From Mallotus nudiflorus (taxonomy: Eukaryota; Streptophyta; Magnoliopsida; Malpighiales; Euphorbiaceae), in NCBI GenBank assembly GCA_947683625.1, contig CANTUR010000047.1:4030001-4094000 (forward strand): a stretch of 64,000 nt of DNA. Reading direction: 5' to 3'. Both the position numbers and the translations under genes were made by a program. The stretch's first letter is position 1, and the number at the start of each line of letters is the position of its first letter. Under the pieces are notes generated by a model. That model was not told the origin of the DNA. It did no database searches and was given only the letters and a program-made list of their open reading frames with translations. Positions 23,614 through 36,418 of the stretch are shown here, in pieces.

Positions 23614-23797
23614 AAAAATATTATTAAAATTTTTGTTCTATTTGTCATCATTTTGTTTTTTCCTTATAAAACTTGTCATTTCATAAAATAAACTATTTCA
23701 TGCCATTTCATAAAATTATATAAATTAATATTCTCACTAAAATTTTTCAAGTTTAGCCATAATATAATTCATATTGTGTGATAGTAACACTAACAAA

Positions 23798-24910
23798 ATT
23801 AGTATCTCTAACATTTTTTATATTTTAGATCAATATATTATTATTGTAAAAATAAAAAGTTATATTTTGTTAAAAAAAGGTTGGATCTATATTGTTCAAT
23901 TGTGTTAAAAATTAATTAAAATTTTTGTTACACAACAAACTTAAAAAATTATAAGAATGATATTTAAAAATAGTATATTATCAAAATATTATTCGTATAT
24001 GAGAAAATCAAAATAGTATATTATCCGAATATTATAAATATCTGAAACTCAAAATAGTATCTGAAAATTAAAAATAGTATCTCAAACTCATAAATATAAT
24101 ATACGTTTTGAATATTATATATATATGAAAATTCAAAATTGTATCTGATACTAAAATACAATATATTATCTTATTGGTGCATTAATCAGCCGATATATTA
24201 GATTAGTTTAATTTTATACTATTATTTCAACTATTTTTAACTAATAATGTAATGTCGTGAGAACAAGTTTGGTGAAGGCATTTTATCCTTTTTTCTTTCT
24301 TAAAAAAAAATATCAAAAGTTCTTATTCCCGGCACAATTTAAGAGTAGATTTTGTGGCTAGAAATTAGTACCTCTAAAATTTTTAATATTTTATATAAGT
24401 GTATTATTATTGAAAAAAACAAAAAAAATTATTATTTTTTTTTCAAAAACAAGTTGGGTTTATATCATCCAATTATGTTAAAAATTAACAAAAATAAATA
24501 ATTAAATTTTTTTATTACACAACCAGCTAAAAAAATAATAAGAATGATATTTAAAAATACTATATTTTCTTAATATTATTTGTATATAATACAATTAAAA
24601 AAAGTATATTATCTTAATATAAGTAGTATTTAACACTCAGAACAGTATCTGAAACTCAAAACAATATATTTTCTTATTATTATTCGTATATGAAACTTAA
24701 AACAGTATCAGAAATTCAAAATAGTATATTTTCTTTATATTATTCATATAAAAAAACTCAAAATGGTATTTGAAATTCAAAACAATATCTGAAAATGATA
24801 AAAAAAAATTATCTAAATATTATTGAAATATTTTCCTCCAACTAAAAGTATATTATCTGAATATTATTCATATTTGAAACTCAAAATAGTATCTGAATAT
24901 GATAATTTGA
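23798..24910. repeat. Diverged duplication with satellite-like CTGAAACTCAAAATAGTAT units
   Basis: A ~200-230 bp block at 23798-24000 is repeated, diverged, at 24364-24595 (shared order: AATTAGTA.CTCTAA, TATTATTATTG, TTAAAAATTAA, TTACACAAC, TAAGAATGATATTTAAAAAT). After each, degenerate short units resembling ATCTGAAACTCAAAATAGTATATTATCTGAATATTATTCGTAT recur many times up to 24910. There is no coding content. The organisation suggests a decayed tandem repeat or a higher-order satellite remnant. Confidence 0.7.
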
Positions 24911-25650
24911 GTAAGTATATATTGTTAGCAAAGTTATCAAAGAAATAGTTGGCTTTAAGTAATAAATTTCAAATATAATTGTATTCAATTAATTAAAATA
25001 AAAAATAGATAAAAATAATTGATATATGCATATAAGTTAATTTGAGTCCAAGCGTCCATCTTTTTTCAAATGCATGAAACTTAAAATTTTTTCATTTATT
25101 TCTATTTTATTATTTTATATTTTACTTTATTTTTCGGGTATAAAATGAATAAAATAATAATAATATATATATATATATATATAAGAGAGAAAATTAAAAA
25201 TAAATATAAGGATAAAATAAAAAATAAAAAACACAGAATAAGAAAAAAAGAAAAAAGAAAAAAATAAATAAAATAAAAATTAAAAAATAAGAATAACAGG
25301 AAATATAAAAAAAAATAAAAAGTGATAAAAAATAAAAATAATTTAAATAAAAGCAAATTAAATAAAGAATATGAGTAAAAATAAAAAAAATAAGAAATGG
25401 AAATGAAAAAAGAAAATAAAAAGGAGAGAGAAAAAATATTACGAGAATGAAAAAAGGGAAAAAAATAAAAAAGATAAAATAAAAATAAAAATAAAAAGAT
25501 AACCAATATAAATAAAAAAAAAATTAAAATAAAAGAAAAAACTGGAATGAAAGGAAAAATGGGTAAAATTGAAAAAAAGAAGAAGATATAATTGAAAATA
25601 AATTGAATAGACATGTAATTAATATAAAAAGTAGGATATTTTGATATAAA
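24911..25650. repeat. A-rich low-complexity tract (purine strand), (TA)n at 25164-25182
   Basis: From 25183 to about 25605 the plus strand is almost entirely A with G and scattered T (AAAATAAAAAT, GAAAAAAAGAAAAAAG types). The 170-codon minus frame across it (25102-25614) consists of F, L, I, S and Y and is a composition artefact. The tract resembles an expanded poly-A/microsatellite region. Confidence 0.8.
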
Positions 25651-25654
25651 CTTA

Positions 25655-25811
25655 CTAGAAATGTGTCATTTTCTGTAATTTTCTCAAGGTCTTTGCCCCC
25701 GCAATTCCTTCCATTGAAAACTTGAGCCCAACCACGAAAAGTCTTGACTCTACAAACGAAAAAACTGCCTAGTTGTGTTAATGGCAATGGATTTGACGAC
25801 CGATAAGGCAT
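25655..25811 (-). other. Short open frame of balanced composition, possible exon relic
   Basis: The minus frame from ATG 25811 reads MPYRSSNPLPLTQLGSFFVC and continues VKTFRGWAQVFNGRNCGGKD, then LEKITENDTFL, followed by a GTAAGT donor-like sequence. I recognise no family. It sits between a low-complexity tract and a LINE and may be a first exon of a lost gene or chance. Confidence 0.25.
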
Positions 25812-25885
25812 TAATCAGTCAATATGCATTTGACTGTTGAATGTAATAAATCAAGTTTATAGTTTTTTTTTTTTTTTTAATATGC

Positions 25886-26992
25886 ATGAGGAATTTCATT
25901 TGGTCAGGATCTATTGATTGTAAGAAACTTGTCACTATTCCTTGGCGTATTTGTTGCTTGCCTTTGAATGAGGAAGGATTTGGTATTAAGCAGTTAAAAG
26001 TACTAAATGATGCTATGCTAAGCAAAACTGCTTGGAATTTAATTGCTGTGAATTCTTATCCTATGAGCATTCTTTGAAGGCCTTTTTCGCATCATTCAGG
26101 TATTGGGAGAGATAGGTATTCATCATTCAAAGACATCTATGCTTCTCTTCGGTTGGATATTATGTGGTACATTGGAGAAAATAGCAATTTGAATTTTTGG
26201 ACTGATGAATGCGTTCTTCCTACAGTTTCTAATCAATTGGGCATTCCTAGAACGGTTCAGGCCTCTTTGGTGGCTCCTATTGACAGATTTTTAGTGAATA
26301 ATTCTTGGAATTTTCCGCATATCAGTAATGTGGAGGTTAGACAAGCTATTAAAACGATTTATCCTATTATTGCAGATAAAGATGTTTGTGTATGGACTAA
26401 AGTTGATGATGTCATTCATACAGTTAAGAAAATGTACAATTTTCTCCGTTTTGCTCCCCCATGGTAGCTTGGCATTCTTTTATTTGGAAGGAATTCCTCC
26501 CTCCCTCTCACTCCTTACTCTGCCTACGTGCAGTGCAGAATTATCTTCCTACGGATGAAAAATTGCACAACAAAGGTATATCTTTTGCCTCGTGCTGCTG
26601 TTTATGTGAATCTTCTTTGGAAGATAGTCAGCATCTCTTCTTACAATGCTGTTTTTCTGTTATGATTTGGCAATCTTTTTCTTTATTATTCGGCAAGCAA
26701 CTTTGCCTAACAGGTTCTATTGCTGATTTCATTGCGGATGCAATTAATCACTGGTTTAGTTCTCAAGTCGCTGCCCTTTGGTGTTCTGCAATAGTGAGCA
26801 GTTTGTGGGTCATATGGAATTGCAGAAATGATGTGGTTTTCAATGATAGTGTGCCTAATATCCATGTTGTCTTGTGTGGAGTGTGGAATGCTATAAAAAA
26901 AGTTGCTTTCTTCAAGGTAGGCCGTATGTACAATTCATCTGATGAATTTCGGATTCTGCGTGCTCTTCGCATACAAGGAATTCTGAGGTAAG
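25886..26992 (+). pseudogene. LINE ORF2 C-terminal reverse transcriptase and zf-RVT, broken
   Basis: 25886-26467 reads MRNFIWSGSIDCKKLVTIPW, CLPLNEEGFGIKQLKVLNDA and then, past a stop at 26075-26077, the variable IGENSNLNFWTDECVL segment typical of plant LINEs. After a frameshift near 26462 the zf-RVT region follows: WHSFIWKEFLPPSHSLLCLR, KGISFASCCCLCESSLEDSQ, HLFLQCCFSVMIW. Its conserved C..C...H..C pattern (CCLC...SQHLFLQC) is visible. The segment continues through VSSLWVIWNCRNDVVFNDS to a stop at 26989-26991. Confidence 0.85.
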
Positions 26993-26997
26993 CAACA

Positions 26998-27513
26998 TTG
27001 ATTATTTCAGTATGCTGGCAACCTCCCCCTGTTTCCTGGATAAAGGTTAATACTAATGGCTCAGCTTTAGGTAGTCCAGGGGAGGCGGGAGCTGGAGGTA
27101 TTTTCTGTACTTCGCGTAGCTTTGCAAGAGGTGCGTTTGCATTTCACCTTGGCTGGTCCTTTGCTTATATGGCAGAACTTCAAGCAGCTATTTATGTTGT
27201 TAAAATGGCGTGGGATCGTGGTTGGCATTAGTTATGGTTAGAGTGTGACTCCTATGTTGTTCGGCTTTTCCAATCAAAAAGCAATTAGGTTCCTTGGGCA
27301 ATTAAGCCTGTGTGGCTGCATGGTTTACATCTTATTTCCCAAATGCAATTCACGGTGTCTCATATCTTTCGGGAGCGAAATGGGGCGACTGTTCTTCTCG
27401 CAAAGCATGGTGTTTCTGCTTCTTCAAAGCTTTGGTGGGACACGGCTCCAGATTTCTATTTAAATGCTTTTTATAGTGATCTCAGTGGAAGGTCTAATTA
27501 CATATTTAATTAG
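26998..27513 (+). pseudogene. LINE RNase H (RVT_3) domain, broken
   Basis: The frame reads WQPPPVSWIKVNTNGSALGS, GEAGAGGIFCTSRSFARGAF and AYMAELQAAIYVVKMAWDRG to stop 27229-27231. It then continues in another frame as ECDSYVV, VWLHGLHLISQMQFTVSHIF and RERNGATVLLAKHGVSASSK to stop 27511-27513. This is the DGS...AEL.A...ECDS...H..RE.N..AD.LA pattern of RVT_3. The first catalytic D is N (VNTNGS), and the AD of the last motif is changed. It lies directly downstream of the zf-RVT region, as in plant L1 elements. Confidence 0.85.
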
Positions 27514-27640
27514 TCCTTTTGTTTGTTCTGTCCGATTAGACTTCTATCAACTGATCTTTTTATTTTAATTGAATTTAGTACTTTGTAAGTGTAATGTAAA
27601 CGCTAAGAGGATGTCAACCTAGTTGATATTTTTAGGTGCA

Positions 27641-29146
27641 TTATCTAATTTTCAAATTTCAATCTCTTATGAAAAAACTATAATAACAATAAAGAGAGTT
27701 CCAATAATCATGCAGCAAATGTCAAACTTACAAATCAATCAGAGACTTGTAATATCTTTTTGAAAAAATGAAAAAAATTCTGAAAATTTCCATTATTTTA
27801 AATAGTGGTAGTTAAAAAATAACTTTCTTTATATTTTTTTTATTAATATTAAAATATATAATAATTGATTTATAAGTTGTATTTTTTTTTGTATTACTAT
27901 ATTTTAATTTTTTTTTTTAAAAACAATTTTTTATTGTTAGAAATTAATTTTTCAATCTTTGGAAAATAGTTTTTTATTATTAATTTTTTGTATTTGTGTT
28001 CAATCTTTATTAGAAATTTTTTTAATAATATAATTGAAAGTAGAGAAATAAGTTTTGGAAACTTTAAAATATGAAGATTTTCACAACTAAAATAATGCAA
28101 AAAAATAAATTTTATGAAAATGTTTCAAAATTAATTTTTGAGGTTATTTTGAAAGTAGTAAGATTGACATTTTGAAAATATTATTTATATATATTTTTTT
28201 TGTTAAAAATAAGAGAAAAACATTTTACTAAATAAATTTGTTTTATAAGGATCTAAAATTTATTTTTAAAATACATTTAGACCCTTAAATTAGAATATGG
28301 TGGAATTGATATCATTTGCAAAGTTGAATAGCTAAATTGATATAAATTTGAGAATAGAATATATTTAAAAATTATACCAAAGTTTGGGATAAATTTGATT
28401 ATTTTCCTTATATTATATGGCTTGAATTTTGGATGCTATCATCAACCTGAATATAGATATTAAAAAATTATGTTCAGATTAAACTATAAGAGTTATTCTT
28501 CTTTTAGTATACAATGTATATTTTTTCATTCAAAAATTCAATTATATTAATCAAATTATACAATTAAATAAAGGTAATTATTAATCAATAACTATTAAAA
28601 TCAACTGATAAGAACTATTTTTGTTTAAATCACGTTTTAAATTTGAGTTTTGATATATGTCGCTTTGTTAAATTAGTTATTGGTAAACTTTTGTTGTCTT
28701 TATTGTTCTATTTGATTCAAACTAGATTAATCATACTCTAATAAATTAAACTTTAAATACTGATAATTTTAAAAAATTAAAAATTATTAAACTATTCTTT
28801 CACTAATAAACAACTTTAGTTATATGCTAGATTAGCTTATTTAATCTTCAAACAATAAAGTTAAGAAAATTATATATCATAATAGTCCTTTTCATAAATT
28901 ATATCATAAAAAATAGTCATTTTCTTTTATTAGAAAAATTTCAATTAAATAAGTGAATTTTTTTTTTTAAATCAATGGCATGTTATCGGGTGACAAGACT
29001 TAGGTGGCTGACTTTGGGACTTTTGAGCACTGAGGTCTTCTCTTGTAGTGTGTATATATATATATATATGCTAATTGATGTCGGTGCATAAACACAGCCA
29101 CACTAAATTTTCTGAATCATTATTTCCCTTTACATTAGCAGAACTT
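27641..29146. other. AT-rich intergenic sequence upstream of the LRR kinase relic
   Basis: No coding signal. A short TA run at 29051-29068 lies about 80 bp upstream of the receptor-kinase ATG. Confidence 0.5.
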
Positions 29147-32100
29147 ATGAAATTTATGGAATTTTCAACGTTAAAGAAAATGCTGTCACTTGTTCCTTTG
29201 ATCTTCCAGCTTCTTATGCTCTTACATTCTTCACTCACTGTTGCTTCCGACCCTATCTAACAAGCACAAGCACTTCTCAAATGGAAAGCTAGCCTTAACC
29301 AAACCAACCAACCCCTGACCTCGTGGACTTTTTACCCTGCAAATGCCACCAAAAATTCTTCTAAAGCGAGCCCGTGTTCATCATGGCTTGGAATCGCTTG
29401 CAACTCGGCCGGAAGAGTCCTTACCAGTTCAGGTTTAAAAGGTACACTCCTCGAATTTCGTTTCTTGTCTCTTCCCGAACTTGCGTCCATTGATTTGAGC
29501 ATGAACGAACTCGCTGGCATCATTCCACCTCAAATTGCCAACCTTTCCCAACTCAAATATCTTGATTTGTCCATCAATCAGCTGAGTGGAAAAATCCCAC
29601 CAGAAAATGGGCGCTTAACAAGTCTTGAGACATTGCACTTAGTTGATAACAAGTTAAATGGATCAATTCCAAGGGAAGTGTGCGATCTTAGGTTACTTAA
29701 AGAGCTTGCAATATACAACAACTCTCCCCAGGATTCGATTCCTTCTTGTTTGGGTGATTTGTCCAGCCTGACTTCGTTGTCTTTTTCTAATAATTCACTG
29801 TCTGGTTCCATTCCTCCAGAAATGGGAAAACTTTCCAATTTGGTTGAGCTTTATCTGGACAACAACCACATAACGGGTCACATTCCATCCACTCTCGGGA
29901 ACTTACAAAAGCTGACAGCTGTGTTTTCAACAATCAGATTTCCGGTCCTATCCCTCAGGAAATCGGAAATTTGAACTTTCTAGAAACTCTAAGCCTTAAG
30001 CACAACAATCTTTCATGTCAAATTTCAGCATCATTGGGTCGCCTGAGAAGCCTTACCCTTCTTCATCTCTACCAAAATCAACTCTCTGGCTCCATTCCTG
30101 AAGAGCTTGGAAACCTGACGTCTCTTTTTGATCTCGAGTTGAGTGAGAATCAACTAAATGGTCCAGTTCCAGCTTCATTCGGTGATTTAAGCCGATTACA
30201 ATACTTATTCCTTTGAGACAACCAGCTTTCTGGTCCCATTCCTCAAGAAATTGGAAATCTATCATTATTACAAGAATTCCATTTTGACACTAACAAATTC
30301 AATGGATCTTTACCCAAAAACCTTTGCCGCAGTGGGAAACTCCAGAAATTGGCTGTGAATGACAACCAACACAGGTCCAATTCCCAGGAGTTTGAGAAAT
30401 TGCTCAAGCCTAACCAGAGTGCGCTTTAATGGAAACCAACTTGAAGGAAATTTATCTGAAAGTTTCGGTGTCTATCCAAAACTGCAGAGAATTGATCTGA
30501 GCCGCAATAAATTTTATGGAGAAATCTCGTCTAATTGGGGAAGGTGTCCCAACTTGTCAGGCCTGTTTATTGCAGCAAACATTGTTTCTGGTGAAATAAC
30601 GGCAGAACTTGGAAAGTTAACCCAGATGGTTCAGCTTGATCTGTCTGCAAATCGCATAGTTGGGGAGATTCCCAAAGAAATTGGAAAATTGACTTCTTTG
30701 GAGAAGTTGATTTTAAGTGACAACCAGCTCTCTGGAGCTGTACCTATTGAACTGGGATCACTCTCCAATCTTCAGCAGCTTGATCTTTCATTGAACAGAC
30801 TGAGCGAGTCAATCCCACATAGCCTCGGTTACTTGTTAAAATTGTTCTATTTGAATTTCAGCAACAACATTTTCAGCGACAGAATTCCCGTTTCAATAAG
30901 CAAGTTAGTTCATCTGTCTGAGCTTGATGCAAGTCATAAATTGCTCACTGGAGAGATACCTGACGACCTGAGCAGTCTTGAGAGCTTGGAGATACTTAAT
31001 CCCTCAAACAATAACCTGACTGGTTTTATTCCAGCAACCTTTGGGGAGCTGCAAGGCCTGTCACAGCTTGATCTTAGTCATAACATACTCAGCGGAGAGA
31101 TACCAGCAGGACTTGAGAAATTGCAGGACTTGTCAAGCCTGAATCTCTCACGCAACAACCTCACTGGTGTTATTCCAGCTGCATTTTCACTAATGCATGC
31201 CTTGTCATCGATTGATCTATCAGACAACGAGCTTTGGGGTCCCATTCCCAACGGTAAAGCTTTTCAAGATGCCGCATTGCAAGGTAACAGAGGAGTCTGT
31301 GGCAACGCTAATGGTCTGCAACATTGCAAGAATGGAAAACATGTTTTGGGAAAGGGCCTAAAACATTTTCTGGTAATTGTACTTCCTATACTTGGAGCTG
31401 TTGTTATGTTATGTGCTTTAATTATCATATTATTCCTTAGTCTCGGCAGAAAGAAGAGAGGTTCAAAGACAGAAAGCAATGTGAATGATGAAGAATTGTT
31501 CTCAATATCAATTGTTGATGGGAAAATAATGTGTGAAGACATCATACAAGCAATCAAGGATTTCGACCAAAAGTATTGCATCGGAGAGGGTGCTTACGGG
31601 CGTGTATACAGAGCTGAATTGCTATCAGGGACTACTGTAGCTGTCAAGAAATTTCTTTCGTTTCATCATTGATGAGATGGTAGGTCAGAAAGAATTTCTG
31701 AACGAAGTAAGGGTATTAACAGAGATAAAGCATCGAAATGTTGTGAAGCTATGTGGTTTCTGCTCGAACGCCAAGCACATTTTATTAGTGCATGAGTAAC
31801 TCCCCAGGGGCAGCCTGGCCACAGTCCTGAGCAATGATGAAGCTGCAACAGAATTGGATTGGGAGAAAAGGTTGAAGATTATAATAGGTGTGGCTCATGC
31901 GTTGTCTTACATGCATCATGAGTGTACACCACCAATTGTTCATAGAGACATATCAAGCAAGAATGTTCTGTTAAATTCTGAATATGAAGCTCATGTTTCT
32001 GACTTTGGCACCGCTAAGCTTTTCAAGCTAGACTCGTCCAATAGAACACTATGCTTGCAGGCACAAATGGATATCTTGCTCCAGGTAAATTAACATTTTT

Positions 32101-32533
32101 TTTTTTTTTCATTTTTACTAATGGTCTCTATATCTGAGGACATTGGCTAGTTATTTAACTTATTATTATCTTATATGGATTATATAATCTTGGAAAAGTG
32201 ATTGCACATAATTTACTTCAATCTGCTCTTACAGAGCTTGCATACACAATGCAGGAGACTGGAAAATGTGATGTGTATAGCTTTGGTGTATTGGCACTGG
32301 AAATCATCAAAGGAGAGCACCCTGGTGATATCATCGCTACAATGCCACCATCATCACCTTATAGTAAAGGAGAGAGACCATTAAACGATATCCTGGATAA
32401 GCGGCTGCCATTACCTTCACTTGAAGTTCAGGAAAAATTGGCAATCATCTTAAACCTGGCATTTTCATGCTTGCATGTGAATCCCCACTACAGGCCAGAC
32501 ATGCAAATGGTTTGTCATTTTTTATCAAACTGA
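29147..32533 (+). pseudogene. LRR receptor-like kinase, MIK2-like (LRR-XII type), pseudogene
   Basis: Would encode a plasma-membrane receptor kinase with a secreted LRR ectodomain. From ATG 29147: signal peptide (KKMLSLVPLIFQLLMLLHSS), LRRNT (QAQALLKWKASL, CSSWLGIACNSAGRV) and about 25 plant LRRs (L.YLDLS.NQLSGKIPPE type) from 29465 to ~31260. A membrane helix (HFLVIVLPILGAVVMLCALI) follows at ~31360-31430, then the kinase: IGEGAYGRVYRAEL, TTVAVKKF, EIKHRNVVKLCGFC, HRDISSKN, DFGTAK, MQETGKCDVYSFGVLALEII, stop 32531-32533. One phase-1 intron (32085-32234) sits where this subfamily has it. Disruptions are stops at 29258, 30214 and 31797 and frameshifts near 29920, 30360, 31672 and 32050. HRD and DFG remain, so decay is fairly recent. 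Confidence 0.93.
32085..32234 (+). other. Intron of the LRR kinase pseudogene
   Basis: The donor GTAAAT follows GYLAP plus one base (CCAG), and the acceptor CTTACAG precedes AGCTTGCATACAC. It joins to ...YLAPELAYT..., the kinase APE motif. The 150-bp length includes a T-rich tract. Retention of the intron shows this is not a processed retrocopy. Confidence 0.85.
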
Positions 32534-33711
32534 TAATTTTCCGTCCCAAAAGAATGAAAAAACTTGGTCGCATGTGGCGGTCTCTCACACTAGTCTGCAG
32601 CTACATTTGTGTTTGTATCTATATGTATTACATATATTTGCATCTATTTTATTACAAAAATTAAGTAATGATATAAGAAGTTGCTGTTAAATATTAATTT
32701 CTTCTACCCTTTTCTAGCCAGAAATATTAGTCCATCCCCTCAAATTCTGGATGAACTAGCAGTAGTCAATATCAAGAATATTGCAACTGCTTGTCTGTGT
32801 GTATATAATTTCCCAGAATTTCTTAGTTCAAGCTGCAATTTCATAAATTTGTGTATCTTCTAATATTAAAAATTGTATAACTTAAAAAGTAATATTGTAA
32901 TCCAAAATCAAGGAATTGTTATATGATATAATATGATTTAAAGAAATAGGTAAAACTGTAATCCACTTCACATGCATAAGGGCAAAGAAGCAAAGTTTTT
33001 GTCACAGGTAAGTAAAAGGACAACTTAAAATTAAAATTTTCAATTTTTATTAATTTTAAATTGATTTAGTAATGCAATATATATCTTAATTTTCAGTTAA
33101 ATTTAAAATCATTTAAAACAATAAATTGAAATATTTCCGAGGATATTTAGCTATTGAATCTTTAATAACATTTTGATAAACTAATACTTTTTTATATTTG
33201 TTCGGCTTCAAAAATAATGAGAATCAGCCTAAGCACATGTTAAATGTTTAAAATGGGTTTGTGTGAGCCTTTTACAATATAATAGAAAATGGGTTGAAGA
33301 ACAAAGGTTATATCACTAACTCGGGGTGGTGACAGGAACAAGAAACAAGTTCTTGACCCTTTTAACCTAAATGAAATGAATCAAATAGGATGTTTGCTTC
33401 CTCAGAAAGCTTGATCACTGGGATCAGAAATCATAATAGACTCCAGGTCTTAAAGGAAATGATAAATTGATAATATATTGTGTTTTTGACAAAAAATGTG
33501 TAGACATTTAAAATACAAAGACATTGGCTTTTATAAGCCCTAGAGCTCAACTAAACAAGGAAACAAAATCAACTAAACACTTACCTAAAATACTTAAAGG
33601 AAGTAAACATGATTGTTATCTTTCCTAATTTAACTTAAGGAAACTAATTACTAATAAATCTTTCCTAATTAACCAAAAATCAGGGCAAAGGTGGAACTTG
33701 TCAAGAATAAA
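32534..33711. other. No gene recognised; sequence left of the solo LTR
   Basis: 32534-32900 is the probable 3' flank of the receptor kinase. 33200-33711 is of mixed composition and continues, across the solo LTR, into 36943 onward, because the LTR is bounded by a target duplication. Confidence 0.4.
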
Positions 33712-33716
33712 TCTCC
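33712..33716 (+). repeat. Target-site duplication TCTCC, left copy
   Basis: Matches 36938-36942 exactly and abuts the LTR start TGTCACGATCC. Confidence 0.9.
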
Positions 33717-34418
33717 TGTCACGATCCAAAACAGGGGCCATGACCGGCACTAGGGAACGGGAATTCTTTCGAATCCGGAACCCGTAGCAAGCCTAAAAAT
33801 AAAATAAATCATGCAATAATAACAATAATCATATATTATGCAGCGGAAATAAAAATCATAATATCATAATATTATTCACATCAACTGGATTTAAATCAAA
33901 TCTGATCTCATAGATATATAATCTCTTTAATACAAATCCAGTTTCAATATAATACATCTCTTTAAAATAAAATACATGTAATCCAATACTTTAATTCACA
34001 ACTACTGCAGTGTCTAGATAAAATAAATAAGACTCAAGTAGATAATTTACACAAAGAAGCCGGGGCGGAAGAAATCCGGCGTATCGACCTGCTACTGAGG
34101 TCTGAAGATGTTGACTCTCCTGAAAAATAGTCAACGGAGAGGAGTCAGACCTCACTGAGTGAATTACTATAATATATATACATACACACTAAATGATAAT
34201 GCATACAGTCAACAGTATATATCTAATATATATATACAGGCAATTACACACAGATGCAATAAAAATCATTTATATATTTTATCTGAAAATCATCTTTTAT
34301 GAAGGATCATATAGAACCCTAGAATATCGCAACCTCAGAAATAGTGTTAGACAACACTCTAGCCACACAGGCTCACTTATTCCAAATATATCCACTTAAT
34401 CCATTTAGACAGTAGACT

Positions 34419-34510
34419 GGCCCCGAGATACTAAGTCAACCGAGCTCCAGCAGTCTGACTGCTAGTGTGATTGGCCCCGAGACACTTGGTCAACCGAGCT
34501 CCAGCAATCA
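34419..34510 (+). repeat. Two-copy 37-38 bp repeat inside the solo LTR
   Basis: GGCCCCGAGATACTAAGTCA... at 34419-34455 recurs as GGCCCCGAGACACTTGGTCA... at 34473-34510. Both continue ACCGAGCTCCAGCA. They are separated by 17 bp, giving a 54-bp period. Confidence 0.9.
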
Positions 34511-36418
34511 CACCCACAAACCACATCTCACACATATCAATAATCACATCAAATCAATATCCACAAATAAGTTAGTAATATAGCCTAAATACTATAGGCG
34601 TACCGGTACGTACTCGGTCCTAGTGCTGCCCACTAGGTAGCACGTTCTATCGATATCCTTCATTAATAATATAAAACATTCATTCACAAAAATAAATGAT
34701 GCATGAGTTTAATTGAAATAACAATATAAACCATATATATACCGGAAATATACCAAACATAAACCAGGTATATTTCGAGTGTATATATGTCAAATGAATT
34801 CAGTCAAATTATAAATTAAGTTGGAAATATATTTAAAAACATTTTAAATATATTTTATTTACAAAACATGCATATAATTTAATATATACCAAAAATATAC
34901 TTAATATAAACTTAAGAAATAATCAAATTATTTATGCATATTTAATCAACATAAAACATGCATTTCTAAATCATGCATCCTAAGCATATATATATAGTAT
35001 AGTAACTCACCTAGTGCGCTCCACAAGACGGGTCCGACGGGCCTAGTCCACTAGCCCTCGGTCTCGGCGCAACTAAACAAGCAATAAATAATCAACATCA
35101 GAATAACCCTAACAGAAATCCTAGAATTCGATCTAGAGTATTTAAATATGGAAACAGAATTAGAAATTAGGGTTCGACTGGATATCACGTTTTACGAGAA
35201 TTCTACCAAAAATCCGACAGAACCTCCCTTGTAAAACGGACATCTCTCTACTCAAAAGAGTAGAGCCGACCCTGCAAGAAATACACTTCAAAAATAAACA
35301 CCACATCTCATTCACAACCCCTCAGTCGGACTCCGGACTACAATCTACCGACTGGGGTCCACAAACACAGAATAATTTTGAAAATACCAAAAATATCCTT
35401 ACAACATAGAAATTCATTTTATAAGTAGAAATTACATAATTAACTTTAAAACATTGTAAAAACCGATAAAAACTCATTTTATTTGAAAAACCGTATATTA
35501 TATATATAATTGAAAATAATTTACAAAAATAGTTTTAATTAGTTAAAAATACTAAATAATTTGTAGAAATCATTTTTGTACCTTAAATAACTATTAAAAC
35601 CAATTAAATTACATTTTTAGCCAATTTTGTGTAAAATTACCAAAATACCCCTATATATATAAATATACTAAAATTACTTCAAAAATTCACCAAAAATTAT
35701 ACAATTATCCAAAATTAATTTTATCAACATATTTATCAATAATATCAATAATTAAACCCAATTATCCAATTAAATTCAAATAAAAACACATTTAACCTAA
35801 TTTTCCCAAAATTACATAAACTCAATAATTCAAAATAAATACTTAGAAATTCATAAAAATTCCAAATAAATTCCTATAATTCATTTCAACACCTAATTTA
35901 ACCATAAACCCCAATTTCATAATTTAAATAATTAATTTCCGAAAATTAGAAAATAATATTAAAATATTCAAAAATACCCAAAAATCCAAAAAATCTCCAA
36001 AAATTCTACAAAAATTCATACATGTAGATTGAGCTACTAGGATCAACATTTGTGAAGGGATTTTTCATGAATCATCCAATTCGAAGCTCAAAAAAATCAA
36101 AAACCCTAATGTGACCGAAATTAAAAATTCGAAACCTAAGCAATTATAAACCATTTAAGCTCAAACCAAAGCTAGAATCACACTCACCGGAGCTCAAGGA
36201 GAAGAAAGAGACCGGCGGTATCGAAAACGGTGGCCGGAGGAGGAAGAAACGGCGAAGGGACAAATTTCGGCCAAAAATGGAAAATGGAGCTGCCGGTGCC
36301 GGGGAAGGGAGCTGCTGGCGGCGGGGGACGGCTGGGAACGGCGGTGGCAAGCCGGGAGGCACACCGACGGTAGGTGACCGGAGTTGCAGCGGTGAGGGGT
36401 GAGGTGGGTGATGGTCGG

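Larger units (their letters stand above)
25880..27640 (+). mobile_element. 5'-truncated L1-type LINE (non-LTR retrotransposon) remnant
   Basis: Only the 3' part of ORF2 is present: the end of the reverse transcriptase, the zf-RVT zinc-binding region and a plant LINE-type RNase H. About 130 bases of 3' UTR-like sequence follow, including the GGATGTCAACCTAGTTGATA stretch at about 27610. A T run (25863-25879) borders the left edge. 5' truncation is the normal outcome of target-primed reverse transcription. I could not find a clear poly-A tail or target duplication. Confidence 0.8.

Noticed and set aside
25102..25614. 170-codon minus-strand frame
   Set aside because: Composed almost only of F, L, I, Y and S from an A-rich tract on the other strand; no start context, domain or codon bias.
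31264..31848. Minus-strand frames of 105 and 60 codons
   Set aside because: Shadows of the receptor-kinase coding strand.
36144..36362. Proline-rich 72-codon frame on minus strand
   Set aside because: Lies wholly inside the solo LTR in a GC-rich block; no domain and no homologue recognised.
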